This document shows, piece by piece, positions 35,827-44,799 of a stretch of 64,000 bases of DNA. Position numbers and translations under genes: made by a program. Source of the stretch: Myxococcales bacterium (GTDB taxonomy: Bacteria; Myxococcota_A; Polyangia; Polyangiales; Polyangiaceae); NCBI GenBank assembly GCA_016706225.1, contig JADJKB010000003.1, positions 1,240,001 to 1,304,000 on the forward strand, written 5' to 3'. The notes beneath the pieces were generated by a model. It saw only the letters and a program-made list of their open reading frames with translations. It was not told the DNA's origin and searched no databases. The stretch's first letter is position 1, and every line of letters starts with the position of its first letter.

Positions 35827-36924
35827 ATGCGTTCCGCACCCGCTGCCCTGGTCCTCGGCCTGCTGCTCTCCGCCGCGCCTGGGGCGCATGCAGCCTGCCC
35901 TGTGGGGCTGAAGCTCAGCGTCGACAACGACACGGCAGGCTCGGGTTATTCGGAGGTCAAACCCCAGAACTGGGTCAGTCACAACGTCGACGCCTGCAAG
36001 GGCACTTATCGTTACCTGAGCGCCTACGTCGGGGACGGCACCCGCAAGGGCAAGGCGATCTGGCAGCCCAAGATCACGACGGCGGGCATGTACGAGGTCA
36101 CCGCGGGGTATCGGGCGTCGACGAACCGCACGAACGACGCCGACTACACCCTGTTCGATGACCTGGGCGGCAGCCAGAAAATGAGCGTCGATCAGACCAA
36201 AGGCAGCGGCTGCACCAAGGCGGTGATCGGGACGGCTTACTGCAGCGTCGGAGGCTCGTGCCGACTCGTTCTGGACGGCGACGACGGCAAGAGCGACGCC
36301 GCCGACGAGACAACCTTCGTGCTGAAGAGCTGCGACGCGAGTGATGCCGGCTCGGGCGGTCCTTGTGACGGGATCAAGGCCATCGCGAGCTACGAGCTCT
36401 GCACCGAGACGCCGACGACCTGCGCGGGGCTCTTCAACGACGCGTCGGGTTGCACCGCCTACTGCGCGGCGGCGGGCATGATCTGCACGGCTCGCTTCGG
36501 CGCCGCCCCGGGTTGTGTGAAGGAGGCCAACGCGCCCATCCCGTGTGGGGCCAACAACGCACATGGCTCCGACTGGTGTGAGTGCACCCTCCCGGCCGGC
36601 AGCGGCGGCGCGACCGGCAGCGGCGGCACCAGCACCGGCGGCACGACCGCAGCCGGCGGCGAAGCGGGTTTCCCGGCGACCGCGGGCAGCGGTGGCGCGA
36701 GCGCAGGTGCGGGTGGCAGCGGCGGCGGCTGGACGGGAACCGGAAGCACCGTCGCCAAGGTCGACGCGGGACCCAACACCAAGGGCGGCACGACTGCGGA
36801 CGATGGCGGAGGTTGCGGCTGTCGCATGCGGCCTAGCTCGCCGGAGCGCTGGGGGATCGCGCTTCTGGCGCTGATCGCCGGGCTCACGCGGACACGCCGC
36901 CGATGTCCCCGCCCCTCACATTGA
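35827..36924 (+). CDS. Secreted golvesin-like protein with sorting tail
   Basis: A signal peptide ending in AHAA is followed by a ~130-residue domain with AGMYEVTAGYRASTNRTND and a late DQT-type strand, matching the golvesin C-terminal/Xly-type carbohydrate-binding pattern. A ~70-residue Cys-rich domain follows (ten cysteines), then a Gly/Ser/Thr spacer, GCGCR and a terminal helix with basic residues, so it is sorted to the surface. It starts 6 bp after the SPT-like gene and is probably co-transcribed, although its role in sphingolipid synthesis is not obvious. Confidence 0.65.
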   Translation: MRSAPAALVLGLLLSAAPGAHAACPVGLKLSVDNDTAGSGYSEVKPQNWVSHNVDACKGTYRYLSAYVGDGTRKGKAIWQPKITTAGMYEVTAGYRASTNRTNDADYTLFDDLGGSQKMSVDQTKGSGCTKAVIGTAYCSVGGSCRLVLDGDDGKSDAADETTFVLKSCDASDAGSGGPCDGIKAIASYELCTETPTTCAGLFNDASGCTAYCAAAGMICTARFGAAPGCVKEANAPIPCGANNAHGSDWCECTLPAGSGGATGSGGTSTGGTTAAGGEAGFPATAGSGGASAGAGGSGGGWTGTGSTVAKVDAGPNTKGGTTADDGGGCGCRMRPSSPERWGIALLALIAGLTRTRRRCPRPSH

Positions 36925-36949
36925 CGCGCCAGCCGCAAGGGCATTAGCT
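36921..36949 (+). promoter_or_regulatory. Promoter for the ceramide-synthase-like gene
   Basis: -35 TTGACG (36921-36926), 17-bp spacing, -10 TTAGCT (36944-36949), 10 nt before ATG 36960. The -35 overlaps the stop of the preceding gene, so this gene can be expressed independently. Confidence 0.5.
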
Positions 36950-36959
36950 CTCGCGCGAC

Positions 36960-38090
36960 ATGTCGGTAGAAGTTCGTGAGACCCCAATTGGTGGCGACCT
37001 CGGCGATTTCCTCAACGTCGTCGACTACGTGTACCGCGATGATCCCAAGTACGTTCGGCCGCTCGACTTCGACCTGAAACAGCGGCTGAGCAAGAAGAAC
37101 CCGTTCTTCGAGCACGCCGAGGGCACCACCTTCACGGCCCACAAGAACGGTTGGTGCGTCGGCCGCGCCACGGCGCAGATCGATCGAGGTCACCTCGAAC
37201 GTTACAAGGACGACGCCGGATTCTTCGGATTCCTCGACACCATCGACGATCCGGAGGTCGTGAAGGCGCTGCTCGACGCCGCGGCCAAATGGCTCTCGCG
37301 CCGGGGCATGAAGAGCATGCGCGGGCCTTTCTCCCTCAGCATCAACGAGGAAATGGGCTGCCTGATCGAAGGCTTCGACACACCGCCGATGATCTTGATG
37401 CCGCACCACCAAGCCTATCAGGGCGGGTTGATCGAGGCGGCGGGGCTCGAAAAGCTCAAGGACGTGTTCGCCTGGCGCTACACCGTGGGCAACGTACCCA
37501 AGCGCGCCGAAAAGGCCATGAAGGACGTCGAGGCGATGCCCGAGGTCACGCTCCGCCACGTGGACAAGTCCAACGTCGAGCGCGACGTGCGCATCATCAT
37601 GGACGTCTTCAACGACGCCTGGAGCGATAACTGGGGCTTCGTCGCGCTGACCGAGGCCGAGCTCGCCAAGATGGCCAGCGAGCTCAAGCCGATCTTGATG
37701 CCGGAGCTCACCTACATCGCGGACATCGACGGCGAACCCGCGGCGGTGGCGCTGGCCCTCCCGAACATCAACGAGCTGATCCCAGATCTGAACGGCAAGC
37801 TGTTCCCGCTCGGCGCGCTCAAGCTCCTGTATCGCTTGAAGGTGAAGGGACCGACGTCGGCGCGCCTGATCATCCTCGGTATTCGCAGGAAGTATCGCGG
37901 CGTGAAGAAGTACGGCGGGCTGAGCGCCTGCCTCTACGCGAAAATGCACCGCTCCGCCGAGTCGATCGGCGTCAAGTGGGGTGAGCTGTCGTGGACGCTC
38001 GAGGACAACCACCCAGTGAACGTCGGCATCAAGTTCATGGGTGGCGAGATTTACAAGAAGTACCGGGTTTACCAGCGCGACCTCGAGTGA
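36960..38090 (+). CDS. Bacterial ceramide synthase-like acyltransferase (GNAT-related)
   Basis: 376-residue protein of the family once annotated as dATP pyrophosphohydrolase or N-acetyltransferase and now known, from work on Caulobacter, to include the bacterial ceramide synthase bCerS. Characteristic segments are MRGPFSLSINEEMGCLIEG, FDTPPMILMPHHQAYQGG, VFNDAWSDNWGF and SWTLEDNHPVN. It would N-acylate the product of serine palmitoyltransferase. The nearby SPT-like gene makes this assignment stronger. The subgroup match is from memory of the family. Confidence 0.7.
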   Translation: MSVEVRETPIGGDLGDFLNVVDYVYRDDPKYVRPLDFDLKQRLSKKNPFFEHAEGTTFTAHKNGWCVGRATAQIDRGHLERYKDDAGFFGFLDTIDDPEVVKALLDAAAKWLSRRGMKSMRGPFSLSINEEMGCLIEGFDTPPMILMPHHQAYQGGLIEAAGLEKLKDVFAWRYTVGNVPKRAEKAMKDVEAMPEVTLRHVDKSNVERDVRIIMDVFNDAWSDNWGFVALTEAELAKMASELKPILMPELTYIADIDGEPAAVALALPNINELIPDLNGKLFPLGALKLLYRLKVKGPTSARLIILGIRRKYRGVKKYGGLSACLYAKMHRSAESIGVKWGELSWTLEDNHPVNVGIKFMGGEIYKKYRVYQRDLE

Positions 38091-38143
38091 GGGAAACCTC
38101 GGCGACTTCCGAGTGCAATTGGGCTTCGGCGGGCAAGGCGCGC

Positions 38144-38149
38144 TATCCT
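38144..38149 (+). promoter_or_regulatory. -10-like hexamer TATCCT
   Basis: TATCCT lies 8 nt before GTG 38158, the same sequence and spacing as at 30680. Confidence 0.45.
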
Positions 38150-38157
38150 CTCGAGCC

Positions 38158-39657
38158 GTGCGCCCCTGGTTACGCCCCGCTTCGGTCGTCGCGACCGCGC
38201 TCTCGTTCGTAGCCTGTAACGGCGGGGACGAAGATGGCGGGCCGAAGGTCCCCGGCGACGGTGGTGGCACCGGCAGCAAACCCGGCAGCGGTGGCACGAC
38301 CCAGAGCGGCGGCAGCGGCGGTCTGATCGCGACGGGCGGCCAGGCCGGCAGCACGAGCGGCGGCGCGGCAGGCAGCGCCGGCTCAGGTGGCGCGGGCGGC
38401 ACTCTCCCCGCGGGTCCGACGCGTTACCCGGCAACCGCGGTGACCTCGCCGATCACCGAGTACGTCGCGACGCGACTGCGGGCGATTGCAGACCAGAACA
38501 CCACCCGCAAGGGTGACGTGTTCATGAAGGTGGGCGACTCCCATACCGTCAGCAAGAACCTGATGTACTGCTTCGCCGGCCCCGCCCAGGCGAGTTATCA
38601 GCTGAACCTCGCGGGCCACGACGCACTCTTGCCAAGCATCCAGCATTTTCGAGGAGGAATGGCCGCCGGCACCACTCCCTTCGATCGTGCGTCGCTCGCG
38701 GCCGTCATCGGTAAGTCCGCCAGCTGGGCAACGAACGGCAGCCCTTCGCCCATTGCCCAGGAGCTCGGCGCGCTCAACGCGCGGTTTGCGCTGGTCAGCT
38801 ACGGCACCAACGACATGCAGATGGGCGTCTCGTTCTCCAGCGCCCTCTGGCCGTTTCACGAGAACATGTCGAAGCTGCTCGAGCAGCTCGAGGGCGACGG
38901 CGTCATCCCGATCGTCGCGGGCCTCTTGCCGCGTGGCGATGGCGCGCTGGCCGCGATCTGGGCCAACGTCTACGACATCGTGACGCGCGGTCTCGCCGAG
39001 GGTCGGCAGCTTCCGTACCTGAGCGTCTACCTGGCAACCAAGGACCTGCCCAAACAGGGCCTGGCCGGTGACGGTCTGCACGGCAACGCTTACGTCGCGG
39101 GCACTACCCAGCCGTGTGTGTTCACGGGCGCAGGGCTCGCGTACAACTACAACGTTCGCAACCTGCACAGCATGGAGCAGCTCGACGTGGTGAAACGCGT
39201 CGTGCTCGACTCCGCCGCCGCACCCGACCCCACGCTGCCGGCCACGCAAGGTGATGGCAGCCCGACGACCCCATTCGTGATCGACGCGCTGCCGTTCACC
39301 CACCACGCCAGCACCACGGACTCCCCCAACAGCGCCATCGGCGTGTATTCGGGCTGCGGCTCCAGCGCAGACGAATCGGGCCCCGAGCTCTACTACACGC
39401 TGGTCGTGACGCAGCCGACGCCGATCCGAGCGATGCTCTTCGACCGGAGCGGAGTCGACGTGGATCTCCACCTGCTGTCGGGTGGCATGACCGGGGCCGC
39501 GTGCAAGGCGCGGCACGACCGGCTGATTGAACGCACACTCCAGCCCGGCACCCACACCTTCGTGGTCGACAGCTTCGTCTCCGCGGGCAAGCCGCTGTCG
39601 GGGCAGTTCATGCTCGCGATCATGCGCTGCGACCCGAGCGATACCGCGTGCCAGTGA
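38158..39657 (+). CDS. SGNH/GDSL-type esterase lipoprotein
   Basis: The signal peptide ends in FVAC; a ~50-residue Gly/Ser spacer follows. The catalytic blocks are VGDSHTV (block I, Ser), YGTNDM (block III) and GDGLHGN (block V, Asp-His), giving an SGNH hydrolase. A C-terminal ~150-residue domain with LYYTLVVTQPTPIRAML and DVDLHLLSG resembles bacterial pre-peptidase (PPC) domains. GTG 38158 gives the signal peptide and fits the hexamer upstream; the longer frame from 38041 overlaps the previous gene. Likely a surface esterase. Confidence 0.75.
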   Translation: MRPWLRPASVVATALSFVACNGGDEDGGPKVPGDGGGTGSKPGSGGTTQSGGSGGLIATGGQAGSTSGGAAGSAGSGGAGGTLPAGPTRYPATAVTSPITEYVATRLRAIADQNTTRKGDVFMKVGDSHTVSKNLMYCFAGPAQASYQLNLAGHDALLPSIQHFRGGMAAGTTPFDRASLAAVIGKSASWATNGSPSPIAQELGALNARFALVSYGTNDMQMGVSFSSALWPFHENMSKLLEQLEGDGVIPIVAGLLPRGDGALAAIWANVYDIVTRGLAEGRQLPYLSVYLATKDLPKQGLAGDGLHGNAYVAGTTQPCVFTGAGLAYNYNVRNLHSMEQLDVVKRVVLDSAAAPDPTLPATQGDGSPTTPFVIDALPFTHHASTTDSPNSAIGVYSGCGSSADESGPELYYTLVVTQPTPIRAMLFDRSGVDVDLHLLSGGMTGAACKARHDRLIERTLQPGTHTFVVDSFVSAGKPLSGQFMLAIMRCDPSDTACQ

Positions 39658-39685
39658 GGGCCTTCTGCCCCGGGACGTTCTGCCG

Positions 39686-39691
39686 TAGAGT
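39686..39691 (+). promoter_or_regulatory. -10-like hexamer TAGAGT
   Basis: TAGAGT lies 7 nt before ATG 39699. Confidence 0.35.
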
Positions 39692-39698
39692 CGTGGTC

Positions 39699-40181
39699 AT
39701 GCTGCGCTCGCTCCTTCGAGGCGTCACGTTCGGCACCCTCGCCGTGTGGTTCTTTTCGGCCTGTTCCAGCGACGGCAACAACGGACCACCCACGACGCCC
39801 TGCAATGACCAGACGAAGGGCGCCGCCCCCATTTGTGGCAAGACCTGCGCGAACAAATGCGGGTGTGGGACCTGCCAACCGGGCGCGCAGACCTTCATCG
39901 GGAGCGTGGCCTACGTCTGCACGGGAAATTGTTTCAGCCTCGCGAGCGGCACTGGCGGAACGAGCGCCGGGGGAGGCGGCACCACCAGCACCGGCGGCAG
40001 CGGCGGCAGCGGCGGGCTCGACTGCAAGACCGTGGACTGCAACGCCGATCCACCGGTGTGCGGCGCATGCACCACCTGCCCGTGCTGCAGCTGCAACGAA
40101 AACGCCACGAAAGACATCGGCGGCGTGACCCACCTGTGCACGAGCGGCTGTTTCCAACCGTTGAGCGCCGACGGCGGCTGA
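39699..40181 (+). CDS. Small Cys-rich lipoprotein
   Basis: 160 residues. The signal peptide ends in FSAC. Two Cys-rich modules of similar pattern (CGKTCANKCGCGTC and CGACTTCPCCSC) flank a Gly/Ser/Thr spacer, so the protein seems to be two related small domains joined by a flexible link. ATG 39699 starts the signal. Function unknown. Confidence 0.6.
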   Translation: MLRSLLRGVTFGTLAVWFFSACSSDGNNGPPTTPCNDQTKGAAPICGKTCANKCGCGTCQPGAQTFIGSVAYVCTGNCFSLASGTGGTSAGGGGTTSTGGSGGSGGLDCKTVDCNADPPVCGACTTCPCCSCNENATKDIGGVTHLCTSGCFQPLSADGG

Positions 40182-40185
40182 CCGT

Positions 40186-40749
40186 TCAGGCCCCGACGCG
40201 GAAGTAGGTCGCGCCCGCAACGGCCAGCGGAGTCGGCGCGTTCTTGAGACTGCGCCCCAGGGCCTCGATGGCCTCGGTGTCGACGTAGAGTCCCGCGCCC
40301 CAGCCGTCGGGTGCGTCCGCCTCGTCGCGGTGCGCCGCGGTGTCCGCATACAAAGCTCGGCGCAAGGGTTCACTCGGGCACGAAGCCACGGCGACGAACA
40401 CGCCGTTTTGCTCCGGCAGCTCCGTCCCGGCTTCGTCACTCAACCAGCGCCCGCCGTGGGTGACCACACCCACGGTGGCAAAACCCTGCTCGGTCAGGCG
40501 CGCGCGCACCAGCTTGATCCAGGCGATTGGATCCTCGGTTTGATCACCCTCGGCGACCTCCAGGTAGAGCGCGTGCCCCAGGTCGAGCGCTCGGACGTCG
40601 CTACCCAGCGCGAAGATCCCGAGCGCCTCGCGCCAGGTCGCCCGGAACTTCTGCCAGCGCTCCACGAACTCCGCGCGCTCCAGCGCGTACTCCTCGGTCT
40701 CGAGGTCGACCCACGAAATCAACAGCCCAAACGCGTTCTCGTCATCCAT
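40186..40749 (-). CDS. Hypothetical protein
   Basis: 187 residues, acidic, no signal peptide. VGVVTHGGRWLSDE and WGAGLYVDTEAIEALGR are the clearest conserved-looking stretches, but I do not recognise the family. ATG 40749. It is the last gene of a minus-strand run with the PGPGW-like gene and trpE. Confidence 0.5.
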   Translation of the reverse strand: MDDENAFGLLISWVDLETEEYALERAEFVERWQKFRATWREALGIFALGSDVRALDLGHALYLEVAEGDQTEDPIAWIKLVRARLTEQGFATVGVVTHGGRWLSDEAGTELPEQNGVFVAVASCPSEPLRRALYADTAAHRDEADAPDGWGAGLYVDTEAIEALGRSLKNAPTPLAVAGATYFRVGA

Positions 40750-40806
40750 GCTGCGCCCGAGCCGGAAAATCAGTCGGCCCGGACGAGCTTGTCAATCACG
40801 AGCGCG

Positions 40807-41259
40807 TCAATCGACCACCAGGGGCTCGCGCTTGGCCCGTCGCCTGAGGGCGTTCAGCGCGCCGAGCACGCGAGGCTTGCGAACCACGCGCCGCACGAGC
40901 CGATGTTTTCCGGGGAACTCCAGCAGAACGAGGGCCATCAGCATCGTCAGGACGCCTTGGCCCGGCAGAAACAGCATCGCGACTCCGGCCAAGAGCAGCG
41001 TGAGCCCCGCCAGGTTCTTGAGCACACGCGCCACCAGACCGAGCACCGGCCCCTGAACGATGCGGGGTTCGGGCGAGTCGGCGTGGGGCGCGAAATAATC
41101 GACGGGCAACCGCGCCACCAGATAGGGCAGCGCCAGCAGGCTGCCGACGAACATCACGATCGAGAGCAGCGTGAGCGCGACCTCGACCCGCGGGTCGAGC
41201 AACAGCTCGAGCACGGGTTGTGCCCAGGGCGGCAGGGTCGAGCGAAGCCAGGGTGACAC
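40807..41259 (-). CDS. PGPGW-type small membrane protein
   Basis: 150 residues with three hydrophobic segments and a Lys/Arg-rich C-terminus. FLPGQGVLTMLMALVLLEFPGKHRL resembles the PGPGW transmembrane family, in which a loop carries a Pro-Gly-Pro-Gly-Trp motif; here it is a looser PGQG variant. Start is GTG 41259. It is 9 bp behind trpE, so probably co-transcribed, although a role in tryptophan synthesis is unlikely. Confidence 0.55.
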   Translation of the reverse strand: MSPWLRSTLPPWAQPVLELLLDPRVEVALTLLSIVMFVGSLLALPYLVARLPVDYFAPHADSPEPRIVQGPVLGLVARVLKNLAGLTLLLAGVAMLFLPGQGVLTMLMALVLLEFPGKHRLVRRVVRKPRVLGALNALRRRAKREPLVVD

Positions 41260-41268
41260 GCGCGGAAC

Positions 41269-42645
41269 CTAAGTCTCCGCACGAGCCCGTCGAGCAGCCT
41301 CCACCGCGGCCAGCCCGGCTCGCGCCTTGTTGCGGGTCTCTTTCGCCTCCAGCGCGGGCACACTGTCGGCCACGATGCCAGCGCCCGCGCTCACTTCGAA
41401 GCGCCCGTCCCGGAGCACCACCGTGCGAATCGCGATCGCAAAGTCGAGATCCAGACCCGCGCTCACGTACCCGACGGCGCCCCCGTAGACACCGCGCGGG
41501 CGTGACTCCAGCTCCCGCACGATTTGCATGGCGCGGACCTTGGGTGCCCCCGTCAGTGTCCCGGCGGGGAAGGTCGCCCTGAGCACGTCCCACGGACCCA
41601 CCTCGGGGCCGAGCTCCCCCGCGACCTCACTGACGATGTGCATCACGTGACTGAAGCGCTCGACGAGCATGCGTTGGTCGAGCCGCACGCTGCCGGCGCG
41701 GCTGACGCGCCCGACGTCGTTCCGCGCGAGGTCGATCAACATCACGTGCTCCGCGACCTCTTTTGGATCCGCCAGCATCTCCGCCGCGAGCTCGGCATCT
41801 TCGTCCGGTGTGCGGCCGCGTCGCCGTGTGCCGGCGATGGGCCGAACGGTGACGGTGGAGCCTTCGACGCGGACGAGCGTCTCCGGACTGGCGCCGGCCA
41901 GAGCCAGCGCCGGCGCATCCGCTCGCGCGGGCATCTCGAACAGGTACATGTACGGCGCGGGCGACAGCACTCGCAGCGCGCGGTACACGTCGAAGGCATC
42001 CGCGCGCCCTGCCGGGACGGAGAACGTGCGCGCGACCACGACCTGGAACGCATCCCCGCTGACGATCAGCTCCTTGACCCGCTCGACCCGCCGACCGTAT
42101 TCCTCGTCGCTCGTGTCGACCTCCACGTCCGCCGGAAGCTGCGCCGTGTCCGGCGCCGGGAACGGAGACAGGGCCGGCACGCGAGCGAGCAGCGCTTCGA
42201 CCCGATCGACCTCACTCGAATCGGTCCCCGCCACGGTCGCGGTGTGAGTCAGATTGTCGAAGACGATCAGCGTCGGCTCGCCGAGCAGCCGCACGATGGG
42301 TGTCGGCGGTCCGGGCCAGTCGTCGACCTTGAAGGCCGAGTGGACCGCGTCGTAGGTGACGACGCCGAAGTGGGCCGTGGCGAGCCGCCGGGCAATGTCG
42401 GGCTCAGCGCCCGCTCGGGTCGGCAAGCGCGACTGCAAGGTCGCAAACGGATCGACCCCGGACTGCGCGGGCAGAACAATCTCGCTCCGCGGTCGCACGC
42501 CCAAGATCGAATATCTGCCCCAGCGCTCGCCGGGCACCACGCTCTCGAGCAAGAAGCTCCCGCGCCCGGCGTCGGTCCGGAGCGCGGCGTAGGCGCCGAC
42601 CGGGGTGATCCCGTCGACGATCAGCTTCTTTTCGAACACCTGCAT
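41269..42645 (-). CDS. trpE: Anthranilate synthase component I (TrpE)
   Basis: Chorismate-utilising enzyme that makes anthranilate, the first step of tryptophan synthesis. Motifs include PGERWGRYSILG near the N-terminus, SPAPYMYLFEMP, PIAGTRRRGRTPDEDAELAA, LIDLARNDVGRVS and FPAGTLTGAPKVRAMQ. Normal length (458) from ATG 42645. The glutamine amidotransferase subunit TrpG is not in the window, so it must lie elsewhere, or this could be a PabB/TrpE-type enzyme with a different partner. A longer frame running to 43194 has no homology and overlaps a divergent gene. Confidence 0.9.
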   Translation of the reverse strand: MQVFEKKLIVDGITPVGAYAALRTDAGRGSFLLESVVPGERWGRYSILGVRPRSEIVLPAQSGVDPFATLQSRLPTRAGAEPDIARRLATAHFGVVTYDAVHSAFKVDDWPGPPTPIVRLLGEPTLIVFDNLTHTATVAGTDSSEVDRVEALLARVPALSPFPAPDTAQLPADVEVDTSDEEYGRRVERVKELIVSGDAFQVVVARTFSVPAGRADAFDVYRALRVLSPAPYMYLFEMPARADAPALALAGASPETLVRVEGSTVTVRPIAGTRRRGRTPDEDAELAAEMLADPKEVAEHVMLIDLARNDVGRVSRAGSVRLDQRMLVERFSHVMHIVSEVAGELGPEVGPWDVLRATFPAGTLTGAPKVRAMQIVRELESRPRGVYGGAVGYVSAGLDLDFAIAIRTVVLRDGRFEVSAGAGIVADSVPALEAKETRNKARAGLAAVEAARRARAET

Positions 42646-42692
42646 GTGGCTCCCATTCTTACCAGGTTGCCCGGCAGACCGCGCCTCGGGTG

Positions 42693-42698
42693 TATGAT
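42693..42698 (+). promoter_or_regulatory. -10-like hexamer TATGAT
   Basis: TATGAT lies 10 nt before ATG 42709, supporting that start over the ATG at 42694 inside the hexamer. Confidence 0.45.
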
Positions 42699-42708
42699 CT
42701 CCGGTGCC

Positions 42709-43200
42709 ATGTGGCCAAGGTTCGCCGTCGTGATCGTCATACTCGTCTTCGGGCCAACCGCCTGCCGACGGGTGAGCACGCGGACACTCGAAGACACGGA
42801 GGCACGTCGCGTCGAGGCCGCCTGCGACCGCGAGGGAGAGTGTGCGTTGAAGCTCGTCCGCGGTGAGCACGCGCCGGACAAGACGGGCCTGGCGATCCAC
42901 ACGACCGGCAACCTCATCGCGCTCTGCGACGTGGGACCGAGCAAGAAACCCGATGCAACCACCGACTGCCGCGCGCTCATCTGCGAGGGCGACGATGATT
43001 GCCCGCCCATGCACGGGCTGAAACACGGTACCTGCATCAACCACCTGTGTCGCGAACCGACGGCCCGCATCGGGGTCGACGACGCGGTGGTCCTGTGTCT
43101 CGCCGGGACTGGCCTCGGGACCACCGTGCCGGACCGCCTCGCGATGGCCTTGAGCTGCGGAAGCCCGTGCCGGGTCCCTACCGTTTGCCGGCAACCGTGA
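42709..43200 (+). CDS. Small Cys-rich lipoprotein
   Basis: 163 residues. The signal peptide ends in GPTAC. The rest holds about a dozen cysteines, including CDREGEC, CEGDDDC and CINHLC, without a Gly/Ser spacer. ATG 42709 is favoured because it starts the signal and follows a TATGAT hexamer; 42694 lies inside that hexamer. It diverges from trpE with ~60 bp between starts. Function unknown. Confidence 0.6.
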   Translation: MWPRFAVVIVILVFGPTACRRVSTRTLEDTEARRVEAACDREGECALKLVRGEHAPDKTGLAIHTTGNLIALCDVGPSKKPDATTDCRALICEGDDDCPPMHGLKHGTCINHLCREPTARIGVDDAVVLCLAGTGLGTTVPDRLAMALSCGSPCRVPTVCRQP

Positions 43201-43253
43201 GCGTCAGCAGGAAGTTTCACGCTGTCGGGCTGGTCGGCGAGCGGACCTTCGGC

Positions 43254-43259
43254 TAGCTT
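43254..43259 (+). promoter_or_regulatory. -10-like hexamer TAGCTT
   Basis: TAGCTT lies 9 nt before ATG 43269. Confidence 0.35.
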
Positions 43260-43268
43260 TCCGCCCCC

Positions 43269-44693
43269 ATGCTGGAGTCCCGCACCGTCCGCGCGAGCGT
43301 CGCTCTCGCGGCCTACGCCGAGCCCGTGCTCGAAGGTCGCCGAGTTCTCGTTTTCGGTGACTCGTCCTCGGGGCTGGCCGAGCAGCTGGTCGAGCGCGGC
43401 GCACGCCTCGTACACGTCTACGACCCGGACGCCGCGCGTGTGGCGGAGAGCGCGGTGCGCAACACCTCACGCAACATCGCCATCGCGGCTCTCTCGGACA
43501 TGGGCCTGGCGCTGCGCGATGGGGCCTTCGATGTCGGCCTGGTCGAGGACCTCACCTTGACGGGCCCGGCCCACTCCGTGCTGAAGCGCCTCAAGCGCGC
43601 GTTGTCCCCGCGCGGTGTCGGGCTCGTGGCAGCACCCAACCCCGAGGTGCGCACGCGCCTGCTTCCAGGCGGCCCCAGCTTCGACTCTGCCCTCGATTAT
43701 TATCAACTCTACGACGCCGTCTCCTCGGAGTTCGAGCACGTGCGCATGCTCGGGCAGACACCGTTCGTGGGTTTTGCGGTGGTCGACTTCGCAACCCAAG
43801 GTGCGCCGGAGCCGTCGTTGGATACCGCCTTCGTGCCGGGTGGCGCCGAGGAGCCGGAGTGGTTCATCGCGTTTGCGAGCTCCATCCCGCTTCGGCTCGA
43901 CGAGTTTCAGATCGTTCAGCTGCCGATGAGCATTCTCGGCTCCACTCCCCGCAGCACCGCGGGCGACCTCGAGCTCGGTTCGGCCCGCGAGGCCGAGCGG
44001 CGAATGCGCGAGCGCATGGCCGATCTCGAAGCGCAGACGAGTGAGCTTCAAGGGCAGCTGCGTACTGCGCAGACGCGGGACGCCAGCGCCGACGAGGTCA
44101 TCACCCTGCGAGCCGAGCTGGCCAAGCGCGAGCGCTGGGTCGCCGAGGTGGAGGCGCGCGCATCGGTGGCCGACGCCCGAGCCGATGAGGCCGAGAGCGA
44201 GCTGGAATCCATGCGCGACGCCATCGCCAAGGAGCGCGAGGCGGCCGGCGAGCCACTGCGGGCGCTCGAGGCTCAGGTGGCCGCGCTCAGAGAAGAGCTG
44301 GGCCGAGCAAGCAGCGAGAGCCACGAGCTTCGGGAGCGCATCGCCCAGCAGGACCAACGCATCTCGGTCTTGACGGCCGTGGACACCGAGAACGAGGGGG
44401 ACGAGCTCGGCGCTCTCGAGACCCAGCTCGAGGCGCGGGGCGCCGAGGTGCGGCGCCTGGAGCGGGAGCTACGTCAGGTCGAGCGCCTGGGCCGCGAGCT
44501 GCTCGAGAGCCTGACCCGGCTGGCGGAGCGCAATGCCGCCAGCGAGGCAGATCTGGAGGCCGCTCGCTGGAGCTTGATGGCCGCGGCGGGCAGCGGCGGC
44601 GCCGAGGTGGAGCGCCAGCTGGAGCGTGCCCGCACGGCCCTGCAAGAGCGCCTGGTCCTCGAGGCCCAGGCCCGGAAGGCGGGCCTCTCGTGA
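43269..44693 (+). CDS. Methyltransferase-like domain fused to a long coiled coil
   Basis: Residues ~1-210 look like a Rossmann methyltransferase: VLVFGDSSSGLAEQLVERGARLVHVYDPD resembles motif I and the first acidic loop, and DVGLVEDL motif II-III. The remaining ~240 residues are a nearly continuous Glu/Ala/Arg/Leu coiled coil. Whether the catalytic domain is active is not clear, because there is no obvious substrate site. Similar fusions occur in myxobacterial polarity or motility proteins such as FrzS/AglZ-type architectures, but I cannot claim identity. No signal peptide. Confidence 0.6.
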   Translation: MLESRTVRASVALAAYAEPVLEGRRVLVFGDSSSGLAEQLVERGARLVHVYDPDAARVAESAVRNTSRNIAIAALSDMGLALRDGAFDVGLVEDLTLTGPAHSVLKRLKRALSPRGVGLVAAPNPEVRTRLLPGGPSFDSALDYYQLYDAVSSEFEHVRMLGQTPFVGFAVVDFATQGAPEPSLDTAFVPGGAEEPEWFIAFASSIPLRLDEFQIVQLPMSILGSTPRSTAGDLELGSAREAERRMRERMADLEAQTSELQGQLRTAQTRDASADEVITLRAELAKRERWVAEVEARASVADARADEAESELESMRDAIAKEREAAGEPLRALEAQVAALREELGRASSESHELRERIAQQDQRISVLTAVDTENEGDELGALETQLEARGAEVRRLERELRQVERLGRELLESLTRLAERNAASEADLEAARWSLMAAAGSGGAEVERQLERARTALQERLVLEAQARKAGLS

Positions 44694-44734
44694 GCGAAGG
44701 GCAAGATCAACCCGGCCGACCTGGACGCCGCGCG

Positions 44735-44762
44735 TTGACAGGAAGTTTCGGAACCTTACCTT
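44735..44762 (+). promoter_or_regulatory. Promoter for dnaJ
   Basis: Consensus -35 TTGACA (44735-44740), 16 bp, -10 TACCTT (44757-44762). It lies about 38 nt before the dnaJ start. Confidence 0.55.
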
Positions 44763-44799
44763 CTTGCGTCATCCTCGTCCTGGCCTGGGGCCCGGTCCA

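Noticed and set aside
36459..38402. 647-codon minus-strand frame
   Set aside because: It is the shadow of the ceramide-synthase-like and SGNH genes; its composition is low-complexity Pro/Val and has no domain.
41524..42708. Plus-strand extension of the lipoprotein frame at 42709
   Set aside because: Antisense to trpE, whose family motifs are unambiguous.
42646..42708. Possible trp attenuator upstream of trpE
   Set aside because: The gap to the divergent gene is about 60 bp; no leader peptide with tandem Trp codons or terminator-antiterminator hairpins is seen.
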